Origin: Neisseria weaveri
Lineage (GTDB): Bacteria; Pseudomonadota; Gammaproteobacteria; Burkholderiales; Neisseriaceae
Direction of reading: 5' to 3'
Length of the DNA stretch: 64,000 nt
Assembly: GCF_900638685.1 (NCBI RefSeq)
Contig: NZ_LR134533.1
Coordinates: 1,922,001 to 1,986,000, forward strand
A program made the translations under genes and the position numbers. How positions within the stretch are numbered: position 1 is the stretch's first letter; each line of letters begins with the position of its first letter. Of the stretch, positions 63,998 to 64,000 are shown one piece after another. Below the pieces are notes generated by a model. That model saw nothing but the letters and a program-made list of their open reading frames with translations, had not been told where the DNA came from and did no database searches.

Positions 63998-64000
63998 GGT

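Overview
The window is a chromosomal segment of a Neisseria species or close relative in the Neisseriaceae. The main evidence is the DNA uptake sequence (DUS): the 12-mer AGGCCGTCTGAA (AG-DUS dialect) occurs dozens of times. It usually sits as a close inverted pair after a gene, where it doubles as an intrinsic terminator. A handful of ATGCCGTCTGAA copies (the dialect of the pathogenic species) also occur. The gene set (glnD, ComEC-type ComA, a Tpc-like SPOR protein, a NmACOT-like thioesterase) fits. The species cannot be named from sequence alone. Nearly everything is core chromosome: no phage, insertion sequence, CRISPR array or plasmid gene was seen.

Layout. 0-9 kb: glnD (3' end outside the window), nadE, a small membrane protein, a DUF971 protein, ubiE, greA with a leader hairpin, a DUF4149 protein, a YceI lipoprotein, a FAH-family hydrolase and an isolated lemA gene in an AT-rich patch. 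9-20.5 kb: ribE, an acyl-CoA thioesterase, ppx, nfeD-qmcA, rlmB, comA (comEC), rep and two poorly known small genes. 20.5-27 kb: the operon folC-tpc-cvpA-purF, bracketed by two tandem DUS arrays. 26.8-36.5 kb: a Mth938-domain gene, hom, pdxH, thiD, a GT2 glycosyltransferase, dedA, hda with a HAD phosphatase, tRNA-Ser(GCT), icd and a RluE-like gene. 36.5-50 kb: lgt, ilvD, an ArsR regulator with a divergent EamA exporter, dgt, tRNA-Arg(ACG) with tRNA-Glu(TTC), a VIT-family transporter, glnS, rho and recN. 50-64 kb: a polar amino-acid (cystine-like) ABC transporter, lolA, a DUF455 gene, gph, aspC, rlmJ, a third DUS array, a polyamine-binding lipoprotein, alaS, an Asp/Arg-repeat lipoprotein, tRNA-Asn(GTT), a HEITH putative metalloprotease and a DUF2062 protein.

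The outstanding feature is the expansion of the DUS into three pure tandem arrays. Array 1 (20561-20810) has 14 direct copies of a 17-bp unit plus one inverted copy. Array 2 (25433-26764) has one inverted copy followed by 69 direct copies of a 19-bp unit. Array 3 (57378-57797) has one inverted copy followed by 22 direct copies of a 17-bp unit, the first 14 of which carry the same point-mutated DUS. Each array looks like an ordinary DUS hairpin terminator in which one arm was multiplied. Two two-copy versions (39621-39662 and 62560-62602) look like early stages. Arrays 1 and 2 bracket folC-tpc-cvpA-purF, with the lone opposite-strand DUS on the operon side in both. The same window holds comA, recN, rep and tpc, so DNA uptake and recombination genes lie close to the most DUS-dense DNA.
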